DNA of 64,000 nt from the NCBI GenBank assembly GCA_028287135.1, contig JAQBQE010000019.1, forward strand, positions 1 to 64,000, in the 5' to 3' direction. Position numbers and translations under genes: made by a program. The notes beneath the pieces are model-generated. The model saw only the letters and a program-made list of their open reading frames with translations, did not search any database and was not told where the DNA came from. The stretch comes from Myxococcales bacterium. Its GTDB lineage: Bacteria; Myxococcota_A; Polyangia; Haliangiales; Haliangiaceae. How positions within the stretch are numbered: the stretch's first letter is position 1; each line of letters begins with the position of its first letter. This document shows positions 16,028 through 24,551 of this stretch, piece by piece.

Positions 16028-17706
16028 GGGGACTCCGGGTCGAGCAGGGTGAAATGAAACGTCGCTCCAAGGCCAGGCGCACCCTCCGCCCACACCCGTC
16101 CACGATGACGATGGATGATTCGCGCCACGGTCGCAAGTCCGATGCCGGTGCCCGGGAACTCCTGCTCGGTGTGCAGCCGCTGGAACACACCGAACAGCTT
16201 GTGCCCGTACTGCGGGTCGAAGCCGGCTCCGTTGTCGCGCACGAAGTAGCTGCGCCCACGCTCGTCGCGGGCCGAGCCAAGCTCGATCCGGGGAGCGGGC
16301 ACCTTGCCCGTGAACTTCCACGCGTTGCCGAACAGGTTGTCGAGGGCGATCGACAGCAGGCGAGGATCGCCCTCGACGCTGAGGTCCGGCTCGATGACGA
16401 CCTCGACGGTACGGTCTGGTTCGAGCCGCTGCAGCCGGTGGATGCTGGCCTGAGCGAGCGCCGTGAGATCGACGCGCTCGCTCACGAGCTCTGCGCGGGT
16501 GACGCGCGACAGTGCGAGCAGGTCGTCGATCAGGATGGCCATGCGCTGCGCCGCCTCGCGCACCCGAGCAAGGTAGCGGCGACCGACGTCATCGAGCTTG
16601 TCGCCGTAGTCCTCGAGCAGAGCCTGGCTGAATCCATCGATGCCGCGGAGCGGGGTCCGCAGATCGTGAGCGACCGAGTAGCTGAACGCCTCGAGCTCCT
16701 TGCCGACGGCCTCGGCATGTTCCTTCGCCGCCCGTAGCTCCTCGTCAGCCCGCTTGCGGTCGGTGATGTCCTGCGAGATCCCGAGCAAGTAGAGCGGCGA
16801 GCCATCGAGGTCGAGGATCGGGACCTTCTTCGTGTGCAGCCAGCGCTCGCCACGCGGGGTCCGGATCGGCTCCTCGGGAATCTCCAGTAGCTGCTTGCTG
16901 GCGAGGGTCTCGCGATCCTTGGCCTGGAAGAACGCGGCGTCCTTGGCCGAAAACAGATCGTAGTCGGTCTTGCCCAGCAGGTCGGCCCGCGAGACGCCGA
17001 TCAGCTCCTCGCCCGCGCGGTTGAACCGGGTGAACGCGAGGTTCGTGGCGTCCTTGACGAACACCATGTCGGGGATGTGCTCGATGATCGCGTCGAGGAA
17101 GCGGTGCGCCCGGGTGACCTCCTGCTCGGCCTTGCGCAGCGCCTCGCTCTCCCGCAGCGCGTCGACCAGCTGCGCGTTCGCGATCGCGAGCGCCGCATGG
17201 CTCGCGAGATCCTGCGCGAGCTCGAGGTCGAGCTCGTCGAACGAGGATCGCTCGGGGCGATAGCGCCAGATCGCGATCAGACCGACCGGCTCTCCGCGGA
17301 CCCGCATCGGCACGATCACCAGCGAGTGGACGCCGAGCCTGGCGAACAGCTCGTAATTCCGTGGTGCCATCCGGCCCTGCAGCGACGGCAGGTCGAGCTT
17401 CGGCACGAACAGCGGCTGTCCCGTCGACAGCACGTTCCACGCAGCCGAGGGTTCCCCCGCGCGGATCGGCGAACGCGCCATCTCGTCGAGGTACGCGTCG
17501 AGCTCGGGATCACTCGTGTACTTGGCCCGCGTGTGGAGATCGCCGTTGTCGAGGAGCAGCACGGTGCAGATGTCGCCGATCACTTCGCCGGCGCTGCGCG
17601 CGATGATCGAGAGCAGACGCTCGTAGTCGCTGGTCGCCTCGGCGAACGCGGAGACCGCGTTTGTCAGCAACCGCACGCCCCCACGTAGTCGTTCAACGTC
17701 AGGCAT
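16024..17706 (-). CDS. GAF-PAS sensor histidine kinase (phytochrome-like kinase type)
   Basis: A 560-residue soluble kinase. Residues about 25-185 form a GAF domain, 200-320 a PAS domain (IIEHIPDMVFVKDA opening, ending 'GISQDITDRK'). A short coiled coil leads to HisKA with His347 in AHDLRTPLRGID, the form seen in Cph1/bacteriophytochrome-type kinases. HATPase_c shows the N box 'ALDNLFGNAWKF', G1 DNGAGFD (491-497) and G2 GTGIGLA (519-525). No bilin-binding Cys context is evident in the GAF domain, so light sensing is not supported. It lies between a NeuB-like gene (24 bp upstream) and its Rcp1-like regulator, with overlapping stop/start. Signal unknown. Confidence 0.9.
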   Translation of the reverse strand: MPDVERLRGGVRLLTNAVSAFAEATSDYERLLSIIARSAGEVIGDICTVLLLDNGDLHTRAKYTSDPELDAYLDEMARSPIRAGEPSAAWNVLSTGQPLFVPKLDLPSLQGRMAPRNYELFARLGVHSLVIVPMRVRGEPVGLIAIWRYRPERSSFDELDLELAQDLASHAALAIANAQLVDALRESEALRKAEQEVTRAHRFLDAIIEHIPDMVFVKDATNLAFTRFNRAGEELIGVSRADLLGKTDYDLFSAKDAAFFQAKDRETLASKQLLEIPEEPIRTPRGERWLHTKKVPILDLDGSPLYLLGISQDITDRKRADEELRAAKEHAEAVGKELEAFSYSVAHDLRTPLRGIDGFSQALLEDYGDKLDDVGRRYLARVREAAQRMAILIDDLLALSRVTRAELVSERVDLTALAQASIHRLQRLEPDRTVEVVIEPDLSVEGDPRLLSIALDNLFGNAWKFTGKVPAPRIELGSARDERGRSYFVRDNGAGFDPQYGHKLFGVFQRLHTEQEFPGTGIGLATVARIIHRHRGRVWAEGAPGLGATFHFTLLDPESP

Positions 17707-17729
17707 CCGCGCTCACTATCTCGCGAGGC

Positions 17730-18434
17730 TCAGTTCGTGGTCCAGCGATCGCCGGCGTTTACGAGCAGCGCCCAGGCCAGCTCGCAGTCGCGAACCACCG
17801 CTGCGAGCTCCGCCGAGATCCGACGTGGCGCCAGCCGCTTCTCGACGATCCGGGCACCGCGGCCGATCGCAGAGCGCACCAGGTCGGGGTTCGACGAGCG
17901 ATCGGAGATCCCGACGACCGTGTTGTGGCGGCGCAGGGCATCGAGATACGTGAGACTGCTGCCGAGCACGCGCTGGACGAGTGCCACCCCACTCGCACCC
18001 TCGGATCGTGCGAGCGCGACGACCTCTGCGAGCTCGGTCTCGGACGCGTTCGCGACCGACAGCACGAGTGGCTTGCCCGTCCGCGCCGCACACGCGACCA
18101 GGTCGAGGTCGGCCCAGTCAAAGAAGATCTCGAACGCGGAGGTGCCGAACCAGTCGAGCTTCTCGATCGAGCGCTCGTCGGAGACCGTGGTGACCAGCTT
18201 GATGCCGCGCGGATCGGCATGGTTGAACACGCGCGCACACCACGCCCACGGCAGGGAGGTCAGCTTGACCGCATCGCAGTGGCTCGCCGCCGCCTCGTCG
18301 ATCGCGATGATCGCGTGCTCCACCGACGGCAACTTGGTGCAGTCGAGAGCTGCGATGACGAACGGCGGATGGGCCTCCCCGACCGACCTACCAAGCTCCA
18401 GCGTGGGCATTCCTGCCCCTGAATCGGCCACCAC
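17730..18434 (-). CDS. NeuB-like TIM-barrel protein
   Basis: A 234-residue protein resembling the barrel domain of sialic acid synthase (NeuB). Family-like pieces: Lys57 in DAVKLTSLPW, 'GIKLVTTVSDERSIEKLDW' then 'GTSAFEIFFDWADL', 'TGKPLVLSVANAS', and VGISDRSSN corresponding to the NeuB 'GYSDH' strand. The next expected 'EKHFT' metal His is replaced: VEKRLAP. The C-terminal antifreeze-like (SAF) domain of NeuB is absent, so a true synthase is doubtful. GTG at 18434 is used; ATG at 18410 is an alternative. It is the first gene of the tight unit with the kinase, regulator and membrane protein. A catalytic or a sugar-sensing role are both possible. Confidence 0.6.
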   Translation of the reverse strand: MVADSGAGMPTLELGRSVGEAHPPFVIAALDCTKLPSVEHAIIAIDEAAASHCDAVKLTSLPWAWCARVFNHADPRGIKLVTTVSDERSIEKLDWFGTSAFEIFFDWADLDLVACAARTGKPLVLSVANASETELAEVVALARSEGASGVALVQRVLGSSLTYLDALRRHNTVVGISDRSSNPDLVRSAIGRGARIVEKRLAPRRISAELAAVVRDCELAWALLVNAGDRWTTN

Positions 18435-18503
18435 CGAGAACTAGTTAGCCAGAGATTCGTGAACACGTCCTCATGCACGCCCTCCGAGATCTTCGCAAGC
18501 AGC

Positions 18504-20033
18504 TCAGTCGGCGCCGAGGTGCATGCGGTCGTGCGCATCGGTGAACCCTCGGGCCGCCTCGGGCTCCGGCCAGATCAGCGACACCACGATCGCGACGAGA
18601 AACGCGAGCGGGACGGTGATGATCCCGGGGTTCTTCAGCGGGATCACGGCCTCCGGGTTGCCGAGCAGATCCTTCCACACCGTCGGCGACAGCGTGATCA
18701 GGAGCAGCGAGCTCAGCGTGCCGGTCACCATGCTGGCGACCGCGCCCCGGGTCGTGAACCTCCGCCACGTCATCGACAGCAGCAGCGCCGGGAAGTTCGC
18801 GCTCGCGGCGATCGCAAACGCGAGCCCGACCATGAACGCGACGTTCTGGCCCTCGAACACGATGCCGAGCAGGATCGCGAGCAGCGCGAGCGCGACGGTC
18901 GCGCGACGCGCCACGACGAGCTGCTCTGTTTCGGTGATCTTGCCGTCGCGGATCACGTGGCCCCACAGATCGTGCGCGATCGCTGCGGCCCCCGACAGGG
19001 TCAGCCCGGCGACGACGGCGAGGATCGTGGCGAATGCGACCGCCGAGATGAAGCCGAGGAAGCCGGTGCCGCCGAGGACCTCGGCGAGCAGCGGCGCGGC
19101 CATGTTGTAGCCCTTGTCGACCGACTTGATCGCATCACGTCCGACGAGCACCGACGCACCGAACCCGAGCACGAACGTGACGAGATAGAAGAACCCGATC
19201 AGGCTCGTCGCATAGGCGACCGACCGGCGCGCGGTCTGCGCGTCGGGCACCGTGTAGAACCGCATCAGGATGTGCGGCAGACCGGCGGTGCCGAACATCA
19301 GCGCGATGCCGAGCGAGACGACCTCGAGCGGCTGGGCGACCAGATCACCGGGGGCGAGCACGCCGTCGCCGTACTGGCGGCGTGCCTCCGCGAACAGCGC
19401 GAGCGGGTTGAACCCGAACTTCGAGAGCACGAGCAGCGCGAGCAGCGTGGCACCGACGAGCAGCAGGCCGGCCTTGATGATCTGGACCCACGTGGTCGCG
19501 ATCATCCCGCCGAACAGCACGTACAGCAGCATCACGCCCCCGACGATCGCGACGGCAGCGCGATATGGCAGACCGAACAGCAGGTGGATCAGGCCACCGG
19601 CGCCGACCATCTGCGCGATCAGGTAGATCGTGACGACCGCGAGCGTGCTGCCGGCGGCGGCGATCCGGACCGGGCGCTGGCGCAGGCGATACGCGACCGC
19701 ATCCGCGAACGTGTACTTGCCGAGGTTGCGCAGTGGCTCCGCGATCAGGAACGTGATCACGGGCCAGCCGACGAGCCAGCCGACCGAGTAGATCAGGCCG
19801 TCGAACCCGGACTTCGAGACCAGGCCCGCGATCCCGAGGAAGCTCGCGGCGCTCATGTAATCCCCGGCGAGCGCGAAGCCGTTCTGCACGGCCGACACGT
19901 TGCCGCCGGCGGCGAAGAAGTCACTCGTCGTTCGCGTCCTGCGCGCCGCCCACCACGTGATCCCGAGCGTGATCAGCACGAACCCGAGGAACCACACGAT
20001 CGCGACGACGTTGGGCTCGCCGAGCGACGTCAC
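18504..20033 (-). CDS. Sodium:solute symporter, ActP-like
   Basis: A 509-residue transporter of the SSS family with about 13 membrane segments. The ActP-like start ('SDFFAAGGNVSAVQNGFALAGDYMSAASFLG') covers the Na-binding region of helices 1-2 in short pieces such as GDYMSAASFLG. Further marks are 'GTAGLPHILMRFYTVPD' and 'AYATSLIGFFYL', which match acetate/glycolate permeases. The substrate is likely a short monocarboxylate. GTG at 20033 overlaps the stop of the DUF485 gene (GTGA), the arrangement seen for yjcH-actP. No acetyl-CoA synthetase gene is in this window. Confidence 0.88.
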   Translation of the reverse strand: MTSLGEPNVVAIVWFLGFVLITLGITWWAARRTRTTSDFFAAGGNVSAVQNGFALAGDYMSAASFLGIAGLVSKSGFDGLIYSVGWLVGWPVITFLIAEPLRNLGKYTFADAVAYRLRQRPVRIAAAGSTLAVVTIYLIAQMVGAGGLIHLLFGLPYRAAVAIVGGVMLLYVLFGGMIATTWVQIIKAGLLLVGATLLALLVLSKFGFNPLALFAEARRQYGDGVLAPGDLVAQPLEVVSLGIALMFGTAGLPHILMRFYTVPDAQTARRSVAYATSLIGFFYLVTFVLGFGASVLVGRDAIKSVDKGYNMAAPLLAEVLGGTGFLGFISAVAFATILAVVAGLTLSGAAAIAHDLWGHVIRDGKITETEQLVVARRATVALALLAILLGIVFEGQNVAFMVGLAFAIAASANFPALLLSMTWRRFTTRGAVASMVTGTLSSLLLITLSPTVWKDLLGNPEAVIPLKNPGIITVPLAFLVAIVVSLIWPEPEAARGFTDAHDRMHLGAD

Positions 20034-20335
20034 GGCCTTGGCGCTCCGTTCGCGCGCAGCGCCTTGACCGCGGGATCGTAGTGACGGTTCGCCCACCGCA
20101 CGTAGATGGCGGTCAGCAGCGGCGCGAGCACGATCACAGCCGCACCGACCAGGATCCCGATGCTGACGCCACCACCCGCGACCAGCTCACCCGCGGTCGG
20201 CTTGGCGAACGCGACGAGCAGGATGAACCCGAAGTACGCGATCATCATCACCGCGGTCAGCGCGCCACCGATCCGCCAGCGCCGGCCGACCAGCCGATGG
20301 ATCTCGCGCGTGGCGTCGGGCGCCGGGTCGGGCAT
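20030..20335 (-). CDS. DUF485 membrane protein (YjcH-like)
   Basis: A 101-residue inner-membrane protein with two hydrophobic segments (about residues 26-45 and 58-80). The pattern 'RWRIGGALTAVMMIAYFGFI', then 'IYVRWANRHYDP' near the C-terminus, is that of DUF485, the small protein almost always encoded before ActP-type symporters. The start ATG at 20335 is 5 bp after the stop of the gene at 20341-20829, and its stop overlaps the symporter GTG. It is likely an accessory subunit or regulator of the transporter. Confidence 0.9.
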   Translation of the reverse strand: MPDPAPDATREIHRLVGRRWRIGGALTAVMMIAYFGFILLVAFAKPTAGELVAGGGVSIGILVGAAVIVLAPLLTAIYVRWANRHYDPAVKALRANGAPRP

Positions 20336-20340
20336 CCCGA

Positions 20341-20829
20341 CTACTCGCCGGCAGTGAGCTGCTGGACGGCCGCTTCGCCGCGGCGCGCGAGCTCGGCAGC
20401 GTCGTGGACGCCGTCGATCTCCCAGCCCTTGCGCGAGTAGTACTTCTTCACGCCGCGGCTGGCGCCATGCATCTCGAGGCAGTAGTCCATCTCGCGGAGC
20501 TCCTTGCACTCGGTCGCCTTGACCTTGATCTCCTCACGCGACTTGTCCTGCGGATACACGGCCTTGATCGTGTCGCCGTGGGTCTCGTGGCGGAACATCT
20601 CGAAGTTGCCCTTCCACTGCGAGGTCGCCTGGAAGATGCCGATCGGCTCCTCCGTGATGGCGGCGAACACGTGGAACGTGTCGCGTTCGCTGGTCGGGAG
20701 GTGATCGATCCAGATCCGATCGGTCGCCGTGACCGAGGCCGCTGCCTTCGGCTCGGGCGAGCTCTGCCACCTCCACGCCGCGTAGGTTCCCGTCGACACC
20801 AGAGCCAGCACCAAGAGCGTCTTCTTCAT
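20341..20829 (-). CDS. Membrane-anchored or exported protein of unknown function
   Basis: A 162-residue protein. An N-terminal hydrophobic segment (MKKTLLVLALVSTGTYAAW) is either an uncleaved anchor or a signal peptide. The soluble part contains 'DRIWIDHLPTSERDTFHVF', two Cys in ATECKELREMDYCLEMHG that could pair, and an acidic/basic C-terminus. No domain is recognised. The ATG at 20829 has a very good ribosome-binding site (gaggagg, 6 bases before). The gene lies 5 bp upstream of the DUF485 gene and probably heads the same transcript as the symporter. Confidence 0.7.
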   Translation of the reverse strand: MKKTLLVLALVSTGTYAAWRWQSSPEPKAAASVTATDRIWIDHLPTSERDTFHVFAAITEEPIGIFQATSQWKGNFEMFRHETHGDTIKAVYPQDKSREEIKVKATECKELREMDYCLEMHGASRGVKKYYSRKGWEIDGVHDAAELARRGEAAVQQLTAGE

Positions 20830-20933
20830 CCGATCCTCCTCCGTTGGCTGAGAGCCTACTGCGGGCCCGGCGTTGTGCCACCGGCGATCGCCAGTTTCGT
20901 GAAACCTCGGCGTCGATGTGATGTGGTACCGGG

Positions 20934-21326
20934 ATGCAACGCTTCCTGCTGTTCGTGAGCGTGCTCTTGGCCGGCTGCAGTGGTGGCCCGCCGCGTGGCA
21001 AGCCACCGACGAGCGAAGCCCAGCCGACCGCGTCGACGCGCGCGTTCGTCGACCGCATGCTGGCGGCCCTCGAGGCGACCGATCTCCGGGAGTGGCGCAA
21101 CCTGCTGTCGGAGCGGATGCGCAGCGAGCTCGGCAACAATGCCGCCTCGGTCCACGACCACCTCGCCGCGTGGCGCCGCGAGCTGCTCCCGATCGCGCGC
21201 GAGCTGCGGGCCGCGGACGTCGCGGTCGATGCGCTCGGTCACGTGAGCTACACGCTCGGCGGCGAGGCGCAGCAGCTCGCGCTGGTCGTGATCGAGCACG
21301 GCGCGCTGCACCTTGACGAGAACTGA
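20934..21326 (+). CDS. Small lipoprotein of unknown function
   Basis: A 130-residue lipoprotein with lipobox VLLAGC (Cys at residue 15) followed by a short Gly/Pro linker. The mature part is a helical region (STRAFVDRMLAALEATDL, 'WRNLLSERMRSELG') then a beta-rich end (VSYTLGGEAQQLALVVIEH), the general pattern of NTF2/DUF4878-like domains. The family assignment is only a resemblance. It is divergent from the gene at 20341-20829 with 104 bp between, and 38 bp upstream of another lipoprotein gene on the same strand. Confidence 0.65.
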   Translation: MQRFLLFVSVLLAGCSGGPPRGKPPTSEAQPTASTRAFVDRMLAALEATDLREWRNLLSERMRSELGNNAASVHDHLAAWRRELLPIARELRAADVAVDALGHVSYTLGGEAQQLALVVIEHGALHLDEN

Positions 21327-21364
21327 GCGCCGCGAGCGCGCCCGACCGCGCCCGACCGCATAAG

Positions 21365-22231
21365 ATGCGCGCGATGCGCTGCTCCCTCGCGACCTCGTTG
21401 CTGCTGCTGGTCACGGCCTGCCCGGCCCGGCCTCCCGTGCAGGCGCCCGCCCCGACCATGCCGGCGACGGGCCAGCCCAACCCGGATCTGTCCCCTGCCC
21501 TCGCTCCGCTGTCCTGGATCCTCGGCGACTGGCAGGGGGACGACGGCACCGAGCACTGGATCGCCGCCGATGGCGCGATCTACGGGATCGCGCTCCAGAG
21601 CACCGGGATGTTCGAGGCGATGGTGATCGACGACGGCGAGGGCGGCGGCCCGGCCGATGGCGTGCTCCGGCTGATCGCGATGCCGGGAGGCGGAAGCTCG
21701 GTCGAGTTCCGCGCGTCGCAGCTGACGGTGCGCTCCGCGCGATTCGCCAACCCCGCGCACGATGCGCCGAAGCAGATCACGTACGAGCGCACGACCGCGG
21801 GGCTCCGCGCCACGCTCGACGCCGACAGCAACCGCCAGATCACGTTCGCGTTCCGGCCCGGGACCCGCGTGGCCGCGCCCGAGCTCGAGGCTGCCGATCG
21901 CGCGTTCGCAGCGGACACCACGGCGCGCGGCATCGACGGCTGGATGGCAGCGTTTGCGCCCGACGGCGGGATGCTGCGCAAGGGTCAGCGCGTCACCGGC
22001 GCCGAGCTCGCGGAGACCATGCGGCCGGTGCTGACGGGCGGCACCCTCGCCTGGGCGCCGATCGCGTCGGGCGTCGCAGGATCGATCGGGTTCACTGTCG
22101 GAAAGGCGACATTCACCGGCAAGACTGCGGCGGACGGCTGGCGCTCGACGTACGTGACGATCTGGCGCAAGCAGGCCGACGGCACGTGGAAGGTCCTGTT
22201 CGACACCGGCCGCGCCGTCAACGCGCCGTGA
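21365..22231 (+). CDS. Lipoprotein with DUF6265-like and SnoaL/DUF4440-like domains
   Basis: A 288-residue lipoprotein (lipobox VTAC near residue 19). Residues about 45-170 carry the DUF6265-type pattern 'LSWILGDWQGDDG', 'TEHWIAADG', 'YERTTAGLRATLD'. Residues about 175-285 form a second unit resembling the SnoaL/DUF4440 cone fold: 'EAADRAFAADTTARGIDGWM' and 'STYVTIWRKQADGTWKVLFDTG'. Enzyme activity is not evident. The two-domain order recurs in lipoproteins of several phyla. The ATG at 21365 lies 38 bp after the preceding gene. Confidence 0.75.
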   Translation: MRAMRCSLATSLLLLVTACPARPPVQAPAPTMPATGQPNPDLSPALAPLSWILGDWQGDDGTEHWIAADGAIYGIALQSTGMFEAMVIDDGEGGGPADGVLRLIAMPGGGSSVEFRASQLTVRSARFANPAHDAPKQITYERTTAGLRATLDADSNRQITFAFRPGTRVAAPELEAADRAFAADTTARGIDGWMAAFAPDGGMLRKGQRVTGAELAETMRPVLTGGTLAWAPIASGVAGSIGFTVGKATFTGKTAADGWRSTYVTIWRKQADGTWKVLFDTGRAVNAP

Positions 22232-22290
22232 CCTGAGCCACGCAACAAACGGTCACGCGTTCGAGCGATCCGATCGTGTAGATTGCCCGC

Positions 22291-23253
22291 GTGCATCCCA
22301 CCGCGACGATGGCTGTAGCGCTCGTCGGGGTGATCGCTGCCGGGTGTGGATCGGACGCCGGTAGCCCGGGCATCTACGACGCGTCGATCGACGTGGCGCC
22401 GGTGATCGATGGACCACCCGATGCCAGGACATGCGGCCTTCGCGCGGGGCCTCGCGGCAAGACGCTGCGGACGATCGACGCTGGCGGTCTGACGCGCACG
22501 TACATCGTCTATCTGCCGGCCGGCGATCCGGGGACGCCGATGCCGCTGGTGTTCGTCCACCACGGCTACTCGATGTCAGGCCAGGCGATGTTCGATGTCA
22601 CCCAGTACGCCGCGCTCGCCGACGACGAGAAGATCGCGCTCGTGTTTCCCGACGGCCAGGGCGGGCCCAACGCGGCCGCGGCACCGTGGAACGTCGGCAC
22701 CGGCGTGTGCTCGAGCACCGTCGGCGTGCCGCCCAACGCGACCGGCGATGACTTCGCGATGCTCGACGCGATCAAGGCCGACCTCGCCGAAGATCAGTGC
22801 CTCGATGCCGATCACGTCTACGTCACCGGCTTCTCGATGGGCGGCTACTTCTCGCACCACGCCGCCTGCATGCGCCCGGACATCCGCGCCGTCGCACCGC
22901 ACTCCGGTGGCGCGCACGATCTGTCCGCCTGCCCGAACGTGAAGAAGCCGATCATCATGTTCCATGGTCGCGCCGACGGCCTGGTGCCGGCGACCTGCAG
23001 CGATCCCTCCGCGGCGACCGCGTGGGCCGAGCACAACGGCTGCGCGACGACCACGACCAGCCGCACGGTCCTCGGCGGCACCTGCGAGCGTTACGACGGC
23101 TGCCCGGTCGGGGGCCAGGTCGAGGTCTGCACGTTCACCGGGATGGGCCACTGCTGGGCCGGCGGAGCGATCACCGGCGGCGTCTACTCGTGCCCCGCGT
23201 ACGCCAACGCGACCCAGCTCGCGTGGCAGTTCTTCAAGACCGACGCCTGGTGA
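22291..23253 (+). CDS. Secreted PHB-depolymerase/feruloyl-esterase-like lipoprotein
   Basis: A 320-residue alpha/beta hydrolase of the LpqC/esterase PHB depolymerase group. Lipobox VIAAGC (Cys19). The nucleophile is Ser182 in GFSMGG, the acid Asp229 (HGRADGLV) and the base His287 (GMGHCWAGG). The oxyanion region is 'PLVFVHHGYSMSG'. Ten or so Cys (such as 'GTGVCSSTV', 'DQCLDADH', 'CERYDGC') suggest disulfide-stabilised secreted enzyme. Substrates may be feruloyl or acetyl polysaccharide esters or polyhydroxyalkanoate; this cannot be settled here. The start is GTG at 22291. Confidence 0.87.
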   Translation: MHPTATMAVALVGVIAAGCGSDAGSPGIYDASIDVAPVIDGPPDARTCGLRAGPRGKTLRTIDAGGLTRTYIVYLPAGDPGTPMPLVFVHHGYSMSGQAMFDVTQYAALADDEKIALVFPDGQGGPNAAAAPWNVGTGVCSSTVGVPPNATGDDFAMLDAIKADLAEDQCLDADHVYVTGFSMGGYFSHHAACMRPDIRAVAPHSGGAHDLSACPNVKKPIIMFHGRADGLVPATCSDPSAATAWAEHNGCATTTTSRTVLGGTCERYDGCPVGGQVEVCTFTGMGHCWAGGAITGGVYSCPAYANATQLAWQFFKTDAW

Positions 23254-23272
23254 CGGGTCACTGACCGGCCAA

Positions 23273-23353
23273 GGGACGCTTTCCACTCTCTCAACTCTCG
23301 TCGCCTAACCTTTCAGAACGAAACGGGCGTAGAGGGACGGTCTCCACTCTCTC
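23273..23353. repeat. REP-like repeats, two direct copies
   Basis: Two plus-strand copies of the gggacg-n-tccactctctc module lie at 23273-23295 and 23334-23353, separated by 38 bp. Both are near-matches to copies at the left edge and at 60118-60139. They fill the space between two convergent genes, the esterase and the exported protein at 23440-24342. The sequence after the second copy (ggttccg, then cgaacaaaacccc) resembles that after the last copy at 60241-60290, so the module and the adjacent terminator may travel as one unit. Confidence 0.65.
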
Positions 23354-23371
23354 GGTTCCGCAGCGCCGAAA

Positions 23372-23400
23372 CGAACAAAACCCCTCGCGGTGAGGGTTTG
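23372..23400 (-). terminator. Rho-independent terminator of the 23440-24342 gene
   Basis: On the minus strand a stem of ccctc/gaggg with a 5-base loop (23382-23396) is followed by ggttttgttcg. It lies about 40 bp after the stop of the minus-strand gene. The opposite strand gives the weaker tail ttt, so it may also slow transcription from the esterase side. Confidence 0.6.
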
Positions 23401-23439
23401 GGGCGCACTCGGGTACAGAGCGCGATCAGACGGGTCGTT

Positions 23440-24342
23440 TCAGCGAGCCTGGCAGCCCTGGATCTCGCCGGCCGCGCCTGCGCCGGTCTGCAAGCATGCA
23501 GTGGCCGCGCGGACCACCATGTCGCGGGTCGGGAGGAGGCAGCTGCCGTCCTTCTTGGTCTGGCTGATCCACTTGATGAGACCGGTGCGCCAGGCCCAGA
23601 GGCGAGCGCCCGACGCGTCACCGAACGAGGCGGGGTTCGAGTAGTCGTCGTTCCAGTTGAAGAACGAGCCGCTCCAGTTGGTCTCGGCGTTGAGCTTCAC
23701 GAGCTCCTCCGGGGCGTCCTTCATGATCTCCTCGAACCGGATCGCAGCGGCCTGCATGCACAGGCGGCCGGCATCGGTGCCCTCGGAGAAGCTGTACGTC
23801 GGGTTGTGACCGCCGCTCCACTTCTGCCAGAACTCGGTGCCGCCGAGGTTGAAGCCGGTGCTGCCGGCGTCCGGGTAGTCGTAGTCGGTCGGCGCGACGG
23901 TGCCGGCCGGGAACGTGATGTGTGCCTTGGTGACGTCGCGAGCCTCGGCGTACGGGTCGCCCGCGGGGGCGGCGCAGCGCTCGGCGGTCGCTTCGTGGAG
24001 CTGCTGGAAGGCGGCGGTGCCGACCCACGATACGCGGTCGACCTCGTCGATCGAGTCGAACTTGTTGTCGTCAGCGGTACCGAAGCGGCGATCGGCGCCA
24101 TCGCGGTGCTTGACCAGGTTGGCAGCTGCGCGGGCATGCACACCGACCTCCTCGAGCGCGTCGGCGGTCGGGCCTTCGTTGAGGAAGGTGACGATCGCCT
24201 GCTTCTCGCACGCGGTCAGCTCCGTGCCATCGGCCTTGCCGCCGGCGATGCCCGCATCATCGATCCCGTCAGGCGATTGGTCCTCGGAGACGCAACCGGT
24301 GGAGGCGACGATCGAGAGGGCGAGCAGGAGGACATTGCGCAT
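23440..24342 (-). CDS. Lipoprotein with helix-hairpin-helix-like domain
   Basis: A 300-residue lipoprotein. The lipobox is ASTGC (Cys17). Residues about 40-125 contain 'CEKQAIVTFLNEGPTADALE', 'ARAAANLVKHRDGADRRFGT', and DEVDRVSWVGTAAFQQL, the pattern of a ComEA-like helix-hairpin-helix found in exported proteins of Kofleriaceae relatives. The C-terminal region is rich in Trp/Asn ('NWSGSFFNWNDDYSN') and has several Cys. DNA binding outside the cell is one idea but the surface chemistry cannot be judged. ATG at 24342 was chosen since it starts the signal peptide; the frame runs further upstream without coding character. A terminator follows. Confidence 0.72.
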   Translation of the reverse strand: MRNVLLLALSIVASTGCVSEDQSPDGIDDAGIAGGKADGTELTACEKQAIVTFLNEGPTADALEEVGVHARAAANLVKHRDGADRRFGTADDNKFDSIDEVDRVSWVGTAAFQQLHEATAERCAAPAGDPYAEARDVTKAHITFPAGTVAPTDYDYPDAGSTGFNLGGTEFWQKWSGGHNPTYSFSEGTDAGRLCMQAAAIRFEEIMKDAPEELVKLNAETNWSGSFFNWNDDYSNPASFGDASGARLWAWRTGLIKWISQTKKDGSCLLPTRDMVVRAATACLQTGAGAAGEIQGCQAR

Positions 24343-24551
24343 GCAGGGTCCTCGAGCAAGCTGTGCGCCAATGCAGGTATGCGTGATCACATGGCCCGAA
24401 GCGGCCGATCGAGTTGCCGGCAGTGAGCGTGGTCGGGTGTACGGAAGCCACCATCGTGCAGGCCGGTGCACGATAGGCCGGTGCCGGGACACCAGCACGG
24501 CCGCCACCGTTGGATGAAACCGGCGCCACGAGCACGGGTCTTCGATCCACG

